From JBJMQS01 sp045802605 (lineage in GTDB: Bacteria; Planctomycetota; Planctomycetia; Gemmatales; Gemmataceae), in the NCBI GenBank assembly GCA_045802605.1, contig JBJMQS010000027.1, positions 16,459 through 80,458 of the forward strand: a stretch of DNA of 64,000 bases, given 5' to 3'. The translations under genes were made by a program, and so were the position numbers. The notes beneath the pieces were generated by a model, which was not told the origin of the DNA, did not search any database, and saw nothing but the letters and a program-made list of their open reading frames with translations. Below are positions 17,262 through 25,650 of the stretch, piece after piece (position 1 is the stretch's first letter; every line of letters starts with the position of its first letter).

Positions 17262-20200
17262 GTGCGGTCCCCCCTTGCTATTTGCCTGGTGCTCTTATGC
17301 TGCGCTACAGCGCAAGCCAACGATTCAATTCGCCTCGCCAACAATCCAAGCCTCTCTCCGGATGGAGCGCTCCTCACCTTTGATTGGAACGGCGATGTGT
17401 GGCTCGTGCCGACAGCAGGTGGCACGGCCCGCGCGCTCACGCAGCATCCCGCCCGTGATCGCGAGCCGAAGTTCTCGCCGGATGGGCGCGAGATCGCATT
17501 CGTCAGCGACCGCGATGGCAGCAATCAGATTTATGTCATGCCGGTCGATGGCGGCACTCCCCAACGCGTGACCTACAACACCGCTGGGCATAACCTCGAA
17601 GGCTGGTCCCCCGACGGCGGCAAGCTTCTCGTCACCGGCGCTCGCGATAACTATTGGAACGGCCGGCAAGCATCGCGATTTTTCCTGATCGACCGGCAAA
17701 CTCGCGGCCCCGAGCAAATGTTGTTCGACGACTATGGCCAAGGTGCGTCACTTTCACCCGACGGCCGGCGCCTGCTCTTCGCGCGCGAAGGCACGCAGTG
17801 GTGGCGCAAGGGCTACTTCGGCTCGCAGGCTGCGCAAATCTGGATGTATGACCTCGACGCGAAAAAGTTCACCAAAGTCTCCACGTTCGATCGCGGCTGC
17901 ACCAATGCAATGTGGAAACCCGATGGCAACGGTTGCTACGTCGTCAGCGCGAAGGACGGGATGTTCAACCTCTACGAACACGACATGGCGACTAATTCCG
18001 AAAAGCAGCTGACTCACTTCGTCGACGACTCGATCGTCCAGCCATGTATCTCCGCGGACGGCAAGACAATTGTGTTCCGGCATCTCTTCGACTTCTACCG
18101 CTATCAGCCGGGCACCGGCTCACCGCCGCAGAAGATCGCGATCAAGATGGGTGCCGATCGGCCAATTGATCCTGTGGAGCGGCGGATGCTCACGCAAGCT
18201 AATGACGTATCGTTCTCCGGTGATGGCCTCGAAGTGGCATTCATCGCCGGTGGGGACGTGTGGGTGATGGACACGGAGCTCCGCGAACCTCGGCAAGTGA
18301 CCAACTCGGTCGAAGAGGAGCGCGACGTCGCGATGTCGCCGGATGGGCAGTTCATTTACTTCATCAGCGACATGTATGGCGAGTGCAATATCTGGCGGGC
18401 CGAACGCAGCGACCGCCAAAAATACTGGTGGCAGAACAAGGAATTCAAGCTTCGCCGTCTTACGCAAACAAGCACGAACAAGGCGAACTTAAAGATCAGT
18501 CCGGACGGGAGCAAGGTCGCGTTCAATTGCGAACGTGGCGACCTGTGCGTGATGGACTCCGACGGCAGGAACCAGCGCAACATCGTTAAATCATTTGCCC
18601 AGGTGGAGTTCGACTGGTCGCCGGACAGCAAGTGGCTGGTTTACGCGGCCGACGACAACGACTTCAATCGTGATATCTGGATCGCGCCGCTCGACGGTTC
18701 GCGTGCTCCATACAACGTCTCGCGCAGCCCCTTCAATGACACCGAGCCGACCTGGTCGCCCGACGGCAAGATCATCGCCTACGTCGGCCGCAACACCGGC
18801 GAAGAGAATGACATTCACTACGTTTATCTCCGCGCCGAAGACGACCAGACCACATCGCGCGAACGCACTTTGGAGAAAGCACTCGAGAAGATGAATCGCG
18901 GTCGCCGACCGCGGGTCACCGAAGATGGGGAAATTGGCGAACAGGCTCCACCACAACAACAGCCCCGAAGCACAACGGTCGGCAGCGGGTCGAGCGTGCC
19001 GAGTACCACCCCGAACGTGCAAATCGATTTCGATCAATTGCACGAGCGCGTGCACATCATTGCGATCCCCGACACCACCGAGAACCACCTGTTTTGGTCG
19101 CCCGATGGCAAGCGGCTGGCGTTCTCAGCCAGTGTCGAGGGCCGCAATGGCGTTCACGCGGTTGATTTCCCAGACGGGCTCACTCCCAAAACGCTCACCT
19201 CGGCGACCGGCACTCACGCCCATTGGCTGCGCAACGGTCAAGTCGCTTGGCTTTCCGGTGGCGTGCCCGCGAGCTTCGCTGTCACTCCGAATGCCGCAGC
19301 AGCAGCGGCGGTCGCCGCAGCGGCAGGCGGAGGCGGCCGCCCGGGTGGTGGTGGCCGTGGCCCACGTGCTGGCGCTGCTCCCACCGCGGCCCCCGAAGCC
19401 GCTGACGCAGCCGGCACCAGTTACCGCTTCCAAGCACTGCAGCAGTTCGATCGCGCTCAGCGCAACGCTGCCGTCTTCGATCTCGCTTGGAAAACGATGC
19501 GCGACAATTACTACGACGAGCGGCTCGGCAACCACGACTGGGACACCGTCCGCATGAAGTATCTCGACATGGCGTCCGCATCGCCGGATACGGAGTCCCT
19601 CTCGACAGTCGTGAATCTCATGCTCGGCGAATTGAACGGCTCGCACCTCGGCTTCTATCCCAACGACAACCTGCCCGCTTCCCTACGGCGTGGCGGCGCG
19701 GCGGCGGGCGAACCCGCCACGCGCTGGAACGAAACGACCGCCCATCTCGGCGTGCGGTTCGATCCGAGCCACACCGGCCCCGGCCTCAGGGTCCGCGACA
19801 TCATTGCCAAGGGCCCGGCCGACAAACAGAAGACTCGAATCAAGCCGGGCGAGATCATCACTGCCATCGATGACCAAGACGTGAATCCAATGATGGATCT
19901 CACGCGGGTCCTCAACGTCCCGCCGGGTCACGAGTTCACGCTCAAAGTGAAGGCGGCCGACGGCGCCGAGCGCACGGTCAACATCCAACCCATTTCGTAC
20001 CCGGTAGCTCGGCAACTTCTTTATCGCCAGTGGGTGGACGATAACGCCAAAATGGTTGAGAAGCTCTCCGGCGGCAAGCTTGGCTACTTGCACATCGACG
20101 CGATGGCCATGCCGAGCTTCTACAAGTTCCAGGAAGAGCTCTATTCCATCGGTGCGGGCAAAGATGGCCTGGTGATCGATGTCCGCGAAAACGGCGGCGG

Positions 20201-20738
20201 CTCAACCGCTGACCATTTGTTGACAGCACTATCGCAACCGGTGCACGCCGTCACCGTGCCACGCGGCGGCGGGCCCGGCTATCCGCAGGACCGCAAGGTG
20301 TACGCCAGTTGGAACAAGCCGATCGTGTGCCTGTGCAATCAGAACAGCTTTTCGAATGCTGAGATCTTCAGTCACGCCATCAAGACACTGAAGCGCGGCC
20401 ACCTCGTCGGCGTGCCGACCGCCGGCGGCGTGATCAGCACCGGCGCGGCCCAGATCATGGATGTTGGCATGCTTCGGCTCCCCTTCCGCGGCTGGTTCAA
20501 CGTTAACGATGGCCGCGACATGGAGCTCAATGGCGCCATCCCCGACGTCGTGGTCTGGCCCGAACCGACGCAAATGGCCAACGGCAAGGATGTTCAGCTC
20601 GAGAAAGCCGTCTCCGTGTTGGCCAGCGACGTGGCTCAGTGGCAAGCTCGGCCGCAACCCCGGCTCATCAAAGCCTCGGAAACCGAACCCCGCGGCAAAG
20701 CCGATCGTCCTTTGGTCCGCGAAGCCGGCGGCGAGTGA
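17262..20738 (+). CDS. Tricorn-type protease (beta-propellers, PDZ, S41 peptidase), exported
   Basis: This is an 1158-residue protein. I chose the GTG at 17262 because GGAG lies 8-11 nt upstream and a Sec signal peptide begins there (SPLAICLVLLCCATAQA). The open frame extends upstream to 16794 only by running through csrA in another frame. The N-terminal two thirds are beta-propeller repeats with LSPDG/WSPDG turns. A low-complexity Ala/Gly linker lies near residues 675-720. A PDZ domain spans about 820-910, and a C-terminal S41 peptidase domain has the nucleophile Ser1031 in NSFSNAEIF. Tricorn proteases degrade oligopeptides. The signal peptide places this one in the periplasm rather than the cytosol. 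Confidence 0.92.
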   Translation: MRSPLAICLVLLCCATAQANDSIRLANNPSLSPDGALLTFDWNGDVWLVPTAGGTARALTQHPARDREPKFSPDGREIAFVSDRDGSNQIYVMPVDGGTPQRVTYNTAGHNLEGWSPDGGKLLVTGARDNYWNGRQASRFFLIDRQTRGPEQMLFDDYGQGASLSPDGRRLLFAREGTQWWRKGYFGSQAAQIWMYDLDAKKFTKVSTFDRGCTNAMWKPDGNGCYVVSAKDGMFNLYEHDMATNSEKQLTHFVDDSIVQPCISADGKTIVFRHLFDFYRYQPGTGSPPQKIAIKMGADRPIDPVERRMLTQANDVSFSGDGLEVAFIAGGDVWVMDTELREPRQVTNSVEEERDVAMSPDGQFIYFISDMYGECNIWRAERSDRQKYWWQNKEFKLRRLTQTSTNKANLKISPDGSKVAFNCERGDLCVMDSDGRNQRNIVKSFAQVEFDWSPDSKWLVYAADDNDFNRDIWIAPLDGSRAPYNVSRSPFNDTEPTWSPDGKIIAYVGRNTGEENDIHYVYLRAEDDQTTSRERTLEKALEKMNRGRRPRVTEDGEIGEQAPPQQQPRSTTVGSGSSVPSTTPNVQIDFDQLHERVHIIAIPDTTENHLFWSPDGKRLAFSASVEGRNGVHAVDFPDGLTPKTLTSATGTHAHWLRNGQVAWLSGGVPASFAVTPNAAAAAAVAAAAGGGGRPGGGGRGPRAGAAPTAAPEAADAAGTSYRFQALQQFDRAQRNAAVFDLAWKTMRDNYYDERLGNHDWDTVRMKYLDMASASPDTESLSTVVNLMLGELNGSHLGFYPNDNLPASLRRGGAAAGEPATRWNETTAHLGVRFDPSHTGPGLRVRDIIAKGPADKQKTRIKPGEIITAIDDQDVNPMMDLTRVLNVPPGHEFTLKVKAADGAERTVNIQPISYPVARQLLYRQWVDDNAKMVEKLSGGKLGYLHIDAMAMPSFYKFQEELYSIGAGKDGLVIDVRENGGGSTADHLLTALSQPVHAVTVPRGGGPGYPQDRKVYASWNKPIVCLCNQNSFSNAEIFSHAIKTLKRGHLVGVPTAGGVISTGAAQIMDVGMLRLPFRGWFNVNDGRDMELNGAIPDVVVWPEPTQMANGKDVQLEKAVSVLASDVAQWQARPQPRLIKASETEPRGKADRPLVREAGGE

Positions 20739-20779
20739 TTTGACCCTCGCAACATCCGCCACTAGGATTCGCCGTAGAC

Positions 20780-20868
20780 GGAGAGGTGGCCGAGTGGTCG
20801 AAGGCGCCGCACTGGAAATGCGGTATACGGCTTAAACCGTATCATGAGTTCGAATCTCATCCTCTCCG
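20780..20868 (+). tRNA. tRNA-Ser (anticodon GGA)
   Basis: The 89-nt gene folds as a class II tRNA. The acceptor stem 20780-20786 (GGAGAGG) pairs with 20861-20867, and the discriminator is G20868. The anticodon loop CTGGAAA gives anticodon GGA (reads UCC/UCU). A long variable arm and the TTCGAAT T-loop are present. CCA is not encoded. Its 3' end is the left attachment site of the island that follows. Confidence 0.97.
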
Positions 20869-20870
20869 CT
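20855..20870 (+). repeat. attL-like direct repeat (tRNA-Ser 3' end)
   Basis: This is the left copy of the 16-bp direct repeat. It covers the T-arm 3' strand, acceptor 3' strand and discriminator of tRNA-Ser, so the tRNA stays intact after insertion. It is identical to 26849-26864. Confidence 0.8.
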
Positions 20871-20902
20871 AGAATCGCTGAAAATCACGGTTTTTCCGCT
20901 GA

Positions 20903-20931
20903 AACCGGCCGTTCTGGCCGGTTCTTTTTTT
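20903..20931 (+). terminator. Intrinsic terminator downstream of tRNA-Ser
   Basis: The 8-bp stem 20903-20910 (aaccggcc) pairs with 20916-20923 around gttct, followed by c and seven T residues (20925-20931). It lies 35 nt after the tRNA but inside the island, so the tRNA now uses an island-borne terminator. Confidence 0.85.
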
Positions 20932-20991
20932 GGCGAGCATGAGCCACCACGAGACATGGCACGCCATAATTTGCCGCGGTAAGACGCATAC

Positions 20992-21013
20992 GGTTACATG
21001 CCGGGTTACATGC
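20992..21013. repeat. Short tandem ggttacatgc pair near the island's left end
   Basis: ggttacatgc occurs at 20992-21001 and 21004-21013, separated by 2 nt, about 125 bp inside the left boundary. It could be an arm-type recombinase site or chance. Confidence 0.35.
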
Positions 21014-21057
21014 AGGAACCCGCCGTGGAGAACCGAAAATGGCGAGCATTCAGAAGA

Positions 21058-21399
21058 TCACTTACGTCTATTGGATTGACCGATCCGGCCATCCATCCAA
21101 GTCGATGCAATGATGTACTCATGCACGTCTCGCGATATCGTTTGGGCGGATTCGCGGACTGAAGAGACTTCATCTCGCATTTGCTGTATTCCGCGGTAGG
21201 CCAAACCGTAGTTCCAAATACGATGAATATCATGCGGGTGTAGTCGGGGAAATGAATGGAGAGCATTCATTCGAATGACGAAATCAGTAATCGCATCTCG
21301 TTCAAAGACGTCAGAAGGATAATCTGACAAGCGAAACAGCAACTCAACAAACGCTTTTTCGAGGACTTCAATTCTTGACTCTAATGAATCTTCAGGCAT
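21058..21399 (-). CDS. Small protein downstream of orphan Rhs tip, possible immunity gene
   Basis: This is a 113-residue soluble protein starting MPEDSLESRIEVLEKAFVEL, with a predicted coiled-coil N-terminus and an FPRLHPHDIHRIWNYGLAY segment. Its ATG at 21399 overlaps the stop of the upstream Rhs fragment (21392) by 8 bp, the same coupling seen between the Rhs toxin and its neighbour at 23370-23380. By position it could be an immunity protein for an eroded orphan tip. I recognise no family. An in-frame ATG at 21447 would add 16 residues. Confidence 0.55.
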   Translation of the reverse strand: MPEDSLESRIEVLEKAFVELLFRLSDYPSDVFERDAITDFVIRMNALHSFPRLHPHDIHRIWNYGLAYRGIQQMRDEVSSVRESAQTISRDVHEYIIASTWMDGRIGQSNRRK

Positions 21400-22234
21400 G
21401 GACGTCACCTGTTTTTGAAATGAAATGCCCGCGGCTTCCATTCCCATCTTCGCCCAATAGCCGAAAGCGGTTAGCAGTCGGGCAATACCGATCTAGAGCG
21501 CAGAATTCCTTTCGGCTACCGGCCGCGTCGTAGGTCATACTGTCCGCGCCGTCTTGGGTCAGCTGCTGCAATTCGTCATAACTGTAGCTCGTGACCGTGC
21601 TATTGTGCTCCTGGGCGGTGAGCTGTCCGGCAACATACGTGTAGCTCGTCACCTGACTCCAGGTCGATGCCAGATCGCCGTGAGAGATCAAGGTCACGTG
21701 GCCGGCGCCGTCATAGCTGTAGTTGGTCCGGTCAGTCTCCCCGCTATTGAGATGGCGCTGGATCATGCTCAAGCGGTTGCCGTCGGTGTAGGACTGTTGG
21801 ATGACGAGCTGGGGTTCGGCCCCATCGAACAACTGCCGTCGTTCCAGCCGATTGGCCGCATCGTAGCTGGTGGAGATGAGCACATCGTTGGTCTGGAAGC
21901 GATCCGAGGCCCAGCGGCCTTCTTCCACTTTCGTGCGATTGCCGGCTTGGTCGTAAGCGAAACTCAGGGCCAGTCCGAAGGGATTGACCACCTGCTTGAC
22001 CCGGTCGAGTTCGTCATAAGTCAGGCTGTAGACGCCCTGAGCATTCTGCGCCGAGGTCTGGTTGCCGGATTTGTCGTAGGTGTAAGTGAAGGTCTGCGCC
22101 AGGCTGCCGCCGATCGCATACCACTTCTGGCCGGTCAGCCGACCTTCGTTGTCATAACTGTAGTCGCGGCGGGTCGCCGTTCGGTCGGTCTCGGAGGTCA
22201 ATCGGGACAGCTCGTCATAGGCGTAGGCCCCCAA
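21392..22234 (-). pseudogene. Orphan Rhs YD-repeat fragment
   Basis: This is a 280-codon frame made almost wholly of YD repeats (YDELSRL, YDNEGRLTG, YDKSGNQTS, YDELDRVKQ, YDQAGNRTK, YDAANRLER, YDGAGHVTL, YDAAGSRK), the strands that build the Rhs shell. It has no signal, no N-terminal plug and no DPxG core end. Upstream of about 22234 the frame is unrelated to Rhs. After YDAAGSRK near 21520 it changes abruptly into a short non-repeat tail. It matches the displaced core fragments left downstream of Rhs toxin/immunity pairs by tip-swapping recombination. It probably cannot be translated usefully on its own. Confidence 0.75.
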
Positions 22235-22337
22235 TCCGCGTTGGCATCGCTCTGATTGCCCATTCGAACGAGGACATCAGTCACAGCCAATCAATGTTGA
22301 ATGTCGCCTTTATCCGACCAAAAAAGATGATGTCAGC

Positions 22338-22742
22338 TCATTCCACAAACATCTGGGAAATATCTAACCACGATATTCCCCGGTCAAATTCTTTGAACGT
22401 AGTGAAGGAGGTAAACAGCCTTTTGACCATCGATAAATTTAATTTTTGATTCGTTTTGATATTCACAGGGACGCCCCCAATAATTAAAACTGTATCTCCA
22501 ATCAGATCCATATCATTCCGATAGGCCTTCAGATGGCAAAAACTCCCCGACGTCCCAATTTTCCGTAGCTCAACTGTGAATTCACTCGGGCCACCTCCAA
22601 CTTGGATATAGCTCCCGTCGCGTTGCGTGAGAGATGCATAACTCTCATCTACGCCATCAAGACCGTCTAAAACTCGCTCGATTTCAGCAGGCGTCGGATT
22701 CTCCAAAGTCACGCCCGACTGACTCTCAAGTTTGATACTCAT
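22338..22742 (-). CDS. Putative immunity protein (second), Imm1-like pattern
   Basis: This is a 134-residue soluble acidic protein. The start MSIKLESQSGVTLENPTPAEIE leads into a helix with VLDGLDG, then strands SYASLTQRDGSYIQVGGGPSE. That combination (P-x-x-x-I helix, then a GSYIQVGGG hairpin) recalls small immunity proteins of polymorphic toxin loci. Its ATG overlaps the preceding gene's stop in ATGA (22739-22742), so it is translationally coupled. It is clearly richer in A and T than the flanking chromosome, suggesting recent acquisition. The family assignment is tentative. Confidence 0.6.
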   Translation of the reverse strand: MSIKLESQSGVTLENPTPAEIERVLDGLDGVDESYASLTQRDGSYIQVGGGPSEFTVELRKIGTSGSFCHLKAYRNDMDLIGDTVLIIGGVPVNIKTNQKLNLSMVKRLFTSFTTFKEFDRGISWLDISQMFVE

Positions 22743-23380
22743 CGTACCCTCGGAATGCTCTTAAAAACATCCATTACATTATTGAACTGTCCATGATTGC
22801 CCCCCAGCATAGTTTGTTTGAAGTCCGTCAGAATTCTAAGACCTCGCGTCATATCACCAGCTTTCTCACACGCAGCAACACACCGCCAAGGCCACTCACT
22901 ACCGCGACATAACAAATTATCATTCGCTGAGTAACTCTCAATGAGTCGCTCTATTGAGGAGTAATTATCCCAAAACGGCAACCCGTATTCATCAACTGTC
23001 GAATGTATCATATGGGCCACTTCATCCACTTGCGTCTCATCCGTTATAGTCCATTCAACAGCGGTATGTCGTTCAGTAAGCAGGCCTATGTTAAGCGAAC
23101 ACGTAATAAAGTCAGGCCTGACCCTTTTATTTTGCAATTCCGCAGCACGACGTTCAATCTCCGGAAAATTGAATCCAACAAACGCCTCCACAAACGCATT
23201 CCTTTCCTGCAGTATTTCTCGTAACGAAATCGATAACCTCTGCGTTAGCCCATCGACGACGCGAGTGAAAACACTGCCCTTGCGTTCCACGAAGCCGAAT
23301 TTTGCCACATGGCCGTAAACGGATGTCACAACCGCGTCGAATTTGGCACCAAGTGCTTCGATTTCTTTCCTACGGCACAT
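22739..23380 (-). CDS. Putative immunity protein (first), DUF4304-like N-terminus
   Basis: This is a 213-residue soluble protein. The first 70 residues (AKFGFVERKGSVFTRVVDGL, then QRLSISL) look like the DUF4304 type often found as an immunity protein next to contact-dependent toxins. The remainder is helical and ends in a stretch resembling repeat helices. The ATG at 23380 overlaps the toxin stop by 11 bp, and its own stop overlaps the next gene by 4 bp. That gives a three-gene coupled cassette: toxin tip, immunity 1, immunity 2. AT-rich composition supports transfer. Confidence 0.65.
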   Translation of the reverse strand: MCRRKEIEALGAKFDAVVTSVYGHVAKFGFVERKGSVFTRVVDGLTQRLSISLREILQERNAFVEAFVGFNFPEIERRAAELQNKRVRPDFITCSLNIGLLTERHTAVEWTITDETQVDEVAHMIHSTVDEYGLPFWDNYSSIERLIESYSANDNLLCRGSEWPWRCVAACEKAGDMTRGLRILTDFKQTMLGGNHGQFNNVMDVFKSIPRVR

Positions 23381-24824
23381 TTACAGTCTCTGTACTTGCA
23401 ATTCGATCGATTCCGGCGTCTGACGCGCGTTTTCCAACCGTATCGAGTCCCCCGTTTTTGTTCAGACTCGCGTCGATTGCTCTCTGCGGTCCAGTCGGTC
23501 TCCCGGTTCCGCCTTTTACTTCGATTCCTACAAATTCTCCTGCTGGATTTTTAGCAACCAAATCGTATCGACGCAAGGTTCCGTTGGCGTCACGAACTGA
23601 TATTTCCTTCCCAACAACTTCCCACCCCGGACGTTGCTGAATGATTTGTTCAGCCTGTCGCACTGCCGGAGTTCCTGGATTTATGCCTGTGTTGCCAGCA
23701 AATTTTCCATCTGCTGTTCTAACACTGCCGTCTGGATAGGTTCTGGTATTTGGGTTATTAACGGTCGCACCACCGCTTTGCCCAGGTTCGATTGAGCCAT
23801 TCACCCCAGCATGCACATCACCGTTGCCGTGCGGCTGCGGGGCCTCTGTGTGCACTCCATTTGGCCCATGTTTCGGAGCTAGTTCTTCTGCGACTTTGAC
23901 ACCCGTCTTCTCCGCGTCACCTGCCAGTTCCGCGCCTGTTTTAGACACGAGTTTTTCTAAGCCGTTTTTGATCCCGTTTTTGGCCACACTTGCCAACTCG
24001 CCCACACCGACGAGGTCGCCGACCAAAAATGCAGTATTCAAAAGGCCGCTAGCAAGTCGCCCATTTTGAAAATCATTGATGGCATTGCGTCCAGAGCCGT
24101 AAATAGGAACTAGGCCCCCGAGGAAACTTGTGCCGCCGATCGAATTTGGATTATTATCGAGGGCGCCGCTGAGCGGATTTAGGGTGCGATTTAGGTTCTC
24201 GGGTAACTCTTCCAGAGATTTCAGTAGTCGTGTACCAGCATCTCCAATCTTTGTCGAATTAGGCGTATTAATGCCGAGTTGATTTCCTGCTGCTACCATT
24301 GAGTCATTGGGCGTTGCCTTTCCAATCATCTCATCCAGTTCTGGAGTGCCATCGCTACAGCAACCACGAGCCGGAGTGGCTGCCTGTTGCCCCGCTGCAA
24401 CTCCTTCCCCGACGGCGCCGGTAGCAGCAGCACCTGCAATGGCAGCACTTGACGAATTACTAGAACTCCATGGCCACCAATCCATTCCACTTGGGTCGGT
24501 GTATCTTGTCGGCTGATTTCCCACATACCGATACAAGTTGTAATCACCCGCTTGGAAGTCCATCGGGTCTTCAGTCATGAACCGCCGCGTCGTTGGGTCG
24601 TACCAGCGGGCGCGATCGTAATACAAGCTAGTGTCCGCATCGAACTCGCGCCCGGTCCAGCCGTAGCGATCCACCATCGTCCCGGCGGTCAGTGTGCCGA
24701 AGGCCGAGTAGGTCTGTTCCTGGTCAAGTGTCCCATCGCCATGGCTGACTGCAGTCACCGAGCCCAGGTAATCCTGGTGGTACCAGCGCACCGAACTGTC
24801 CGCGGTGAAGTAAGCGGCGCGCAC
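23370..24824 (-). CDS. Rhs C-terminal fragment with PD-(D/E)XK-like nuclease tip
   Basis: This 484-residue frame starts at a GTG within an Rhs core (homology visible from about 24853). The core ends with the hallmark YGWTGREFDADTSLYYDRAR, then TTRRFMTEDPMDF, then YRYVGNQPTRYTDPSGM (about residues 55-115). After a Ser/Ala linker and a hydrophobic pretoxin stretch, the last 120 residues form the tip. It includes RRYDLVAKNPAGEF and then IEVKGGTG with PQRA, a D...ExK...Q layout of restriction-endonuclease-fold toxins. The N-terminal shell is absent, and the upstream junction falls inside the recombinase gene. As it stands this is a toxin-bearing fragment, not a full Rhs effector. Confidence 0.78.
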   Translation of the reverse strand: MRAAYFTADSSVRWYHQDYLGSVTAVSHGDGTLDQEQTYSAFGTLTAGTMVDRYGWTGREFDADTSLYYDRARWYDPTTRRFMTEDPMDFQAGDYNLYRYVGNQPTRYTDPSGMDWWPWSSSNSSSAAIAGAAATGAVGEGVAAGQQAATPARGCCSDGTPELDEMIGKATPNDSMVAAGNQLGINTPNSTKIGDAGTRLLKSLEELPENLNRTLNPLSGALDNNPNSIGGTSFLGGLVPIYGSGRNAINDFQNGRLASGLLNTAFLVGDLVGVGELASVAKNGIKNGLEKLVSKTGAELAGDAEKTGVKVAEELAPKHGPNGVHTEAPQPHGNGDVHAGVNGSIEPGQSGGATVNNPNTRTYPDGSVRTADGKFAGNTGINPGTPAVRQAEQIIQQRPGWEVVGKEISVRDANGTLRRYDLVAKNPAGEFVGIEVKGGTGRPTGPQRAIDASLNKNGGLDTVGKRASDAGIDRIASTETVNVP

Positions 24825-24854
24825 CTCATCGACGCCGTCGCCATAGATCCGGCG

Positions 24855-25650
24855 ATCGCACGATACTTGTAGCCAGCATCAAACAACTCTTTGACCTGAT
24901 GCATGACTGATGCCCAAGGTGCCGCCGAAAGGAAATTAATCCGAATCGTTTCCCTTGCCACGGTTTCCTCAGAGTCAGAATACCCTTCAGAAAGTACGGC
25001 GGCTGAGACCAAAGTAAATTCACCAATCAGGTACTTGCGCTTTCGGCCAGGATCGATCGCTTCGTGAAGGACGATGCGACCACCGACCAGCATCTTGAGG
25101 ACCTCATTGGCCAGGGCGCCCTGGTTGTGCAACAGTTCGTGCATCTGTCGCAATTGAGCTTCCATCCATTCACGGGTGGGCCGTTCTTTTGTGACCGACG
25201 AAGCTGCCTTGTGAATCACGACCTGCCTCTCCTGATCACGCTTTTCTTCCTGGCGTGCGTGCAAACGCTTCTTCAATTCGACCGGGTCGCCTTCCCCGTT
25301 CTCGATTGCATCCAGAAGCCGACGAATCTTCTGGTTCGTTGTTTCCAAGTTCTTATGTGCTTGCGATAAATCGTCGGGCCTCTGCCCCTGATATTGATCC
25401 CAGGCCCCCTGCCCTTCGGCCAGAACTGCTTCCAACCATGTTGGGTTCGCAAAGATCCGACCGGTGATCGTTTGCAAGATCATCACCTCGGCGAGCTTTC
25501 GAGGCAACCGGGTTTTGCAGGTGCAACTGCCTTTCTTGTAGCCAACACAGCTCAGATACTTGCCGTGCGCGCCACTCACCTGAAAAGTCTGCTTACAAGC
25601 GCATTGCATAATCCTTGCAAAAGGTGTCGAGGGCGCTGAAACCCCGCTGG
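24855..25650 (-). pseudogene. Large serine recombinase, C-terminal part (zinc ribbon and coiled coil), frameshifted and truncated
   Basis: This frame lies one nucleotide out of register with the upstream recombinase frame. It continues that recombinase's domain order: a zinc ribbon (CACKQTFQVSGAHGKYLSC, later SCTC), then a long coiled coil (QAHKNLETTNQKIRRLLDAI, then KKRLHARQEEKRDQERQ). It ends in ELFDAGYKYRAIA, where homologues carry a final helix-turn-helix. There the sequence switches into Rhs core in another frame (near 24855), so the last segment is missing. The open frame itself spans 24755-25726, but both ends are out-of-frame read-through. It is non-functional unless recoded. Confidence 0.78.
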
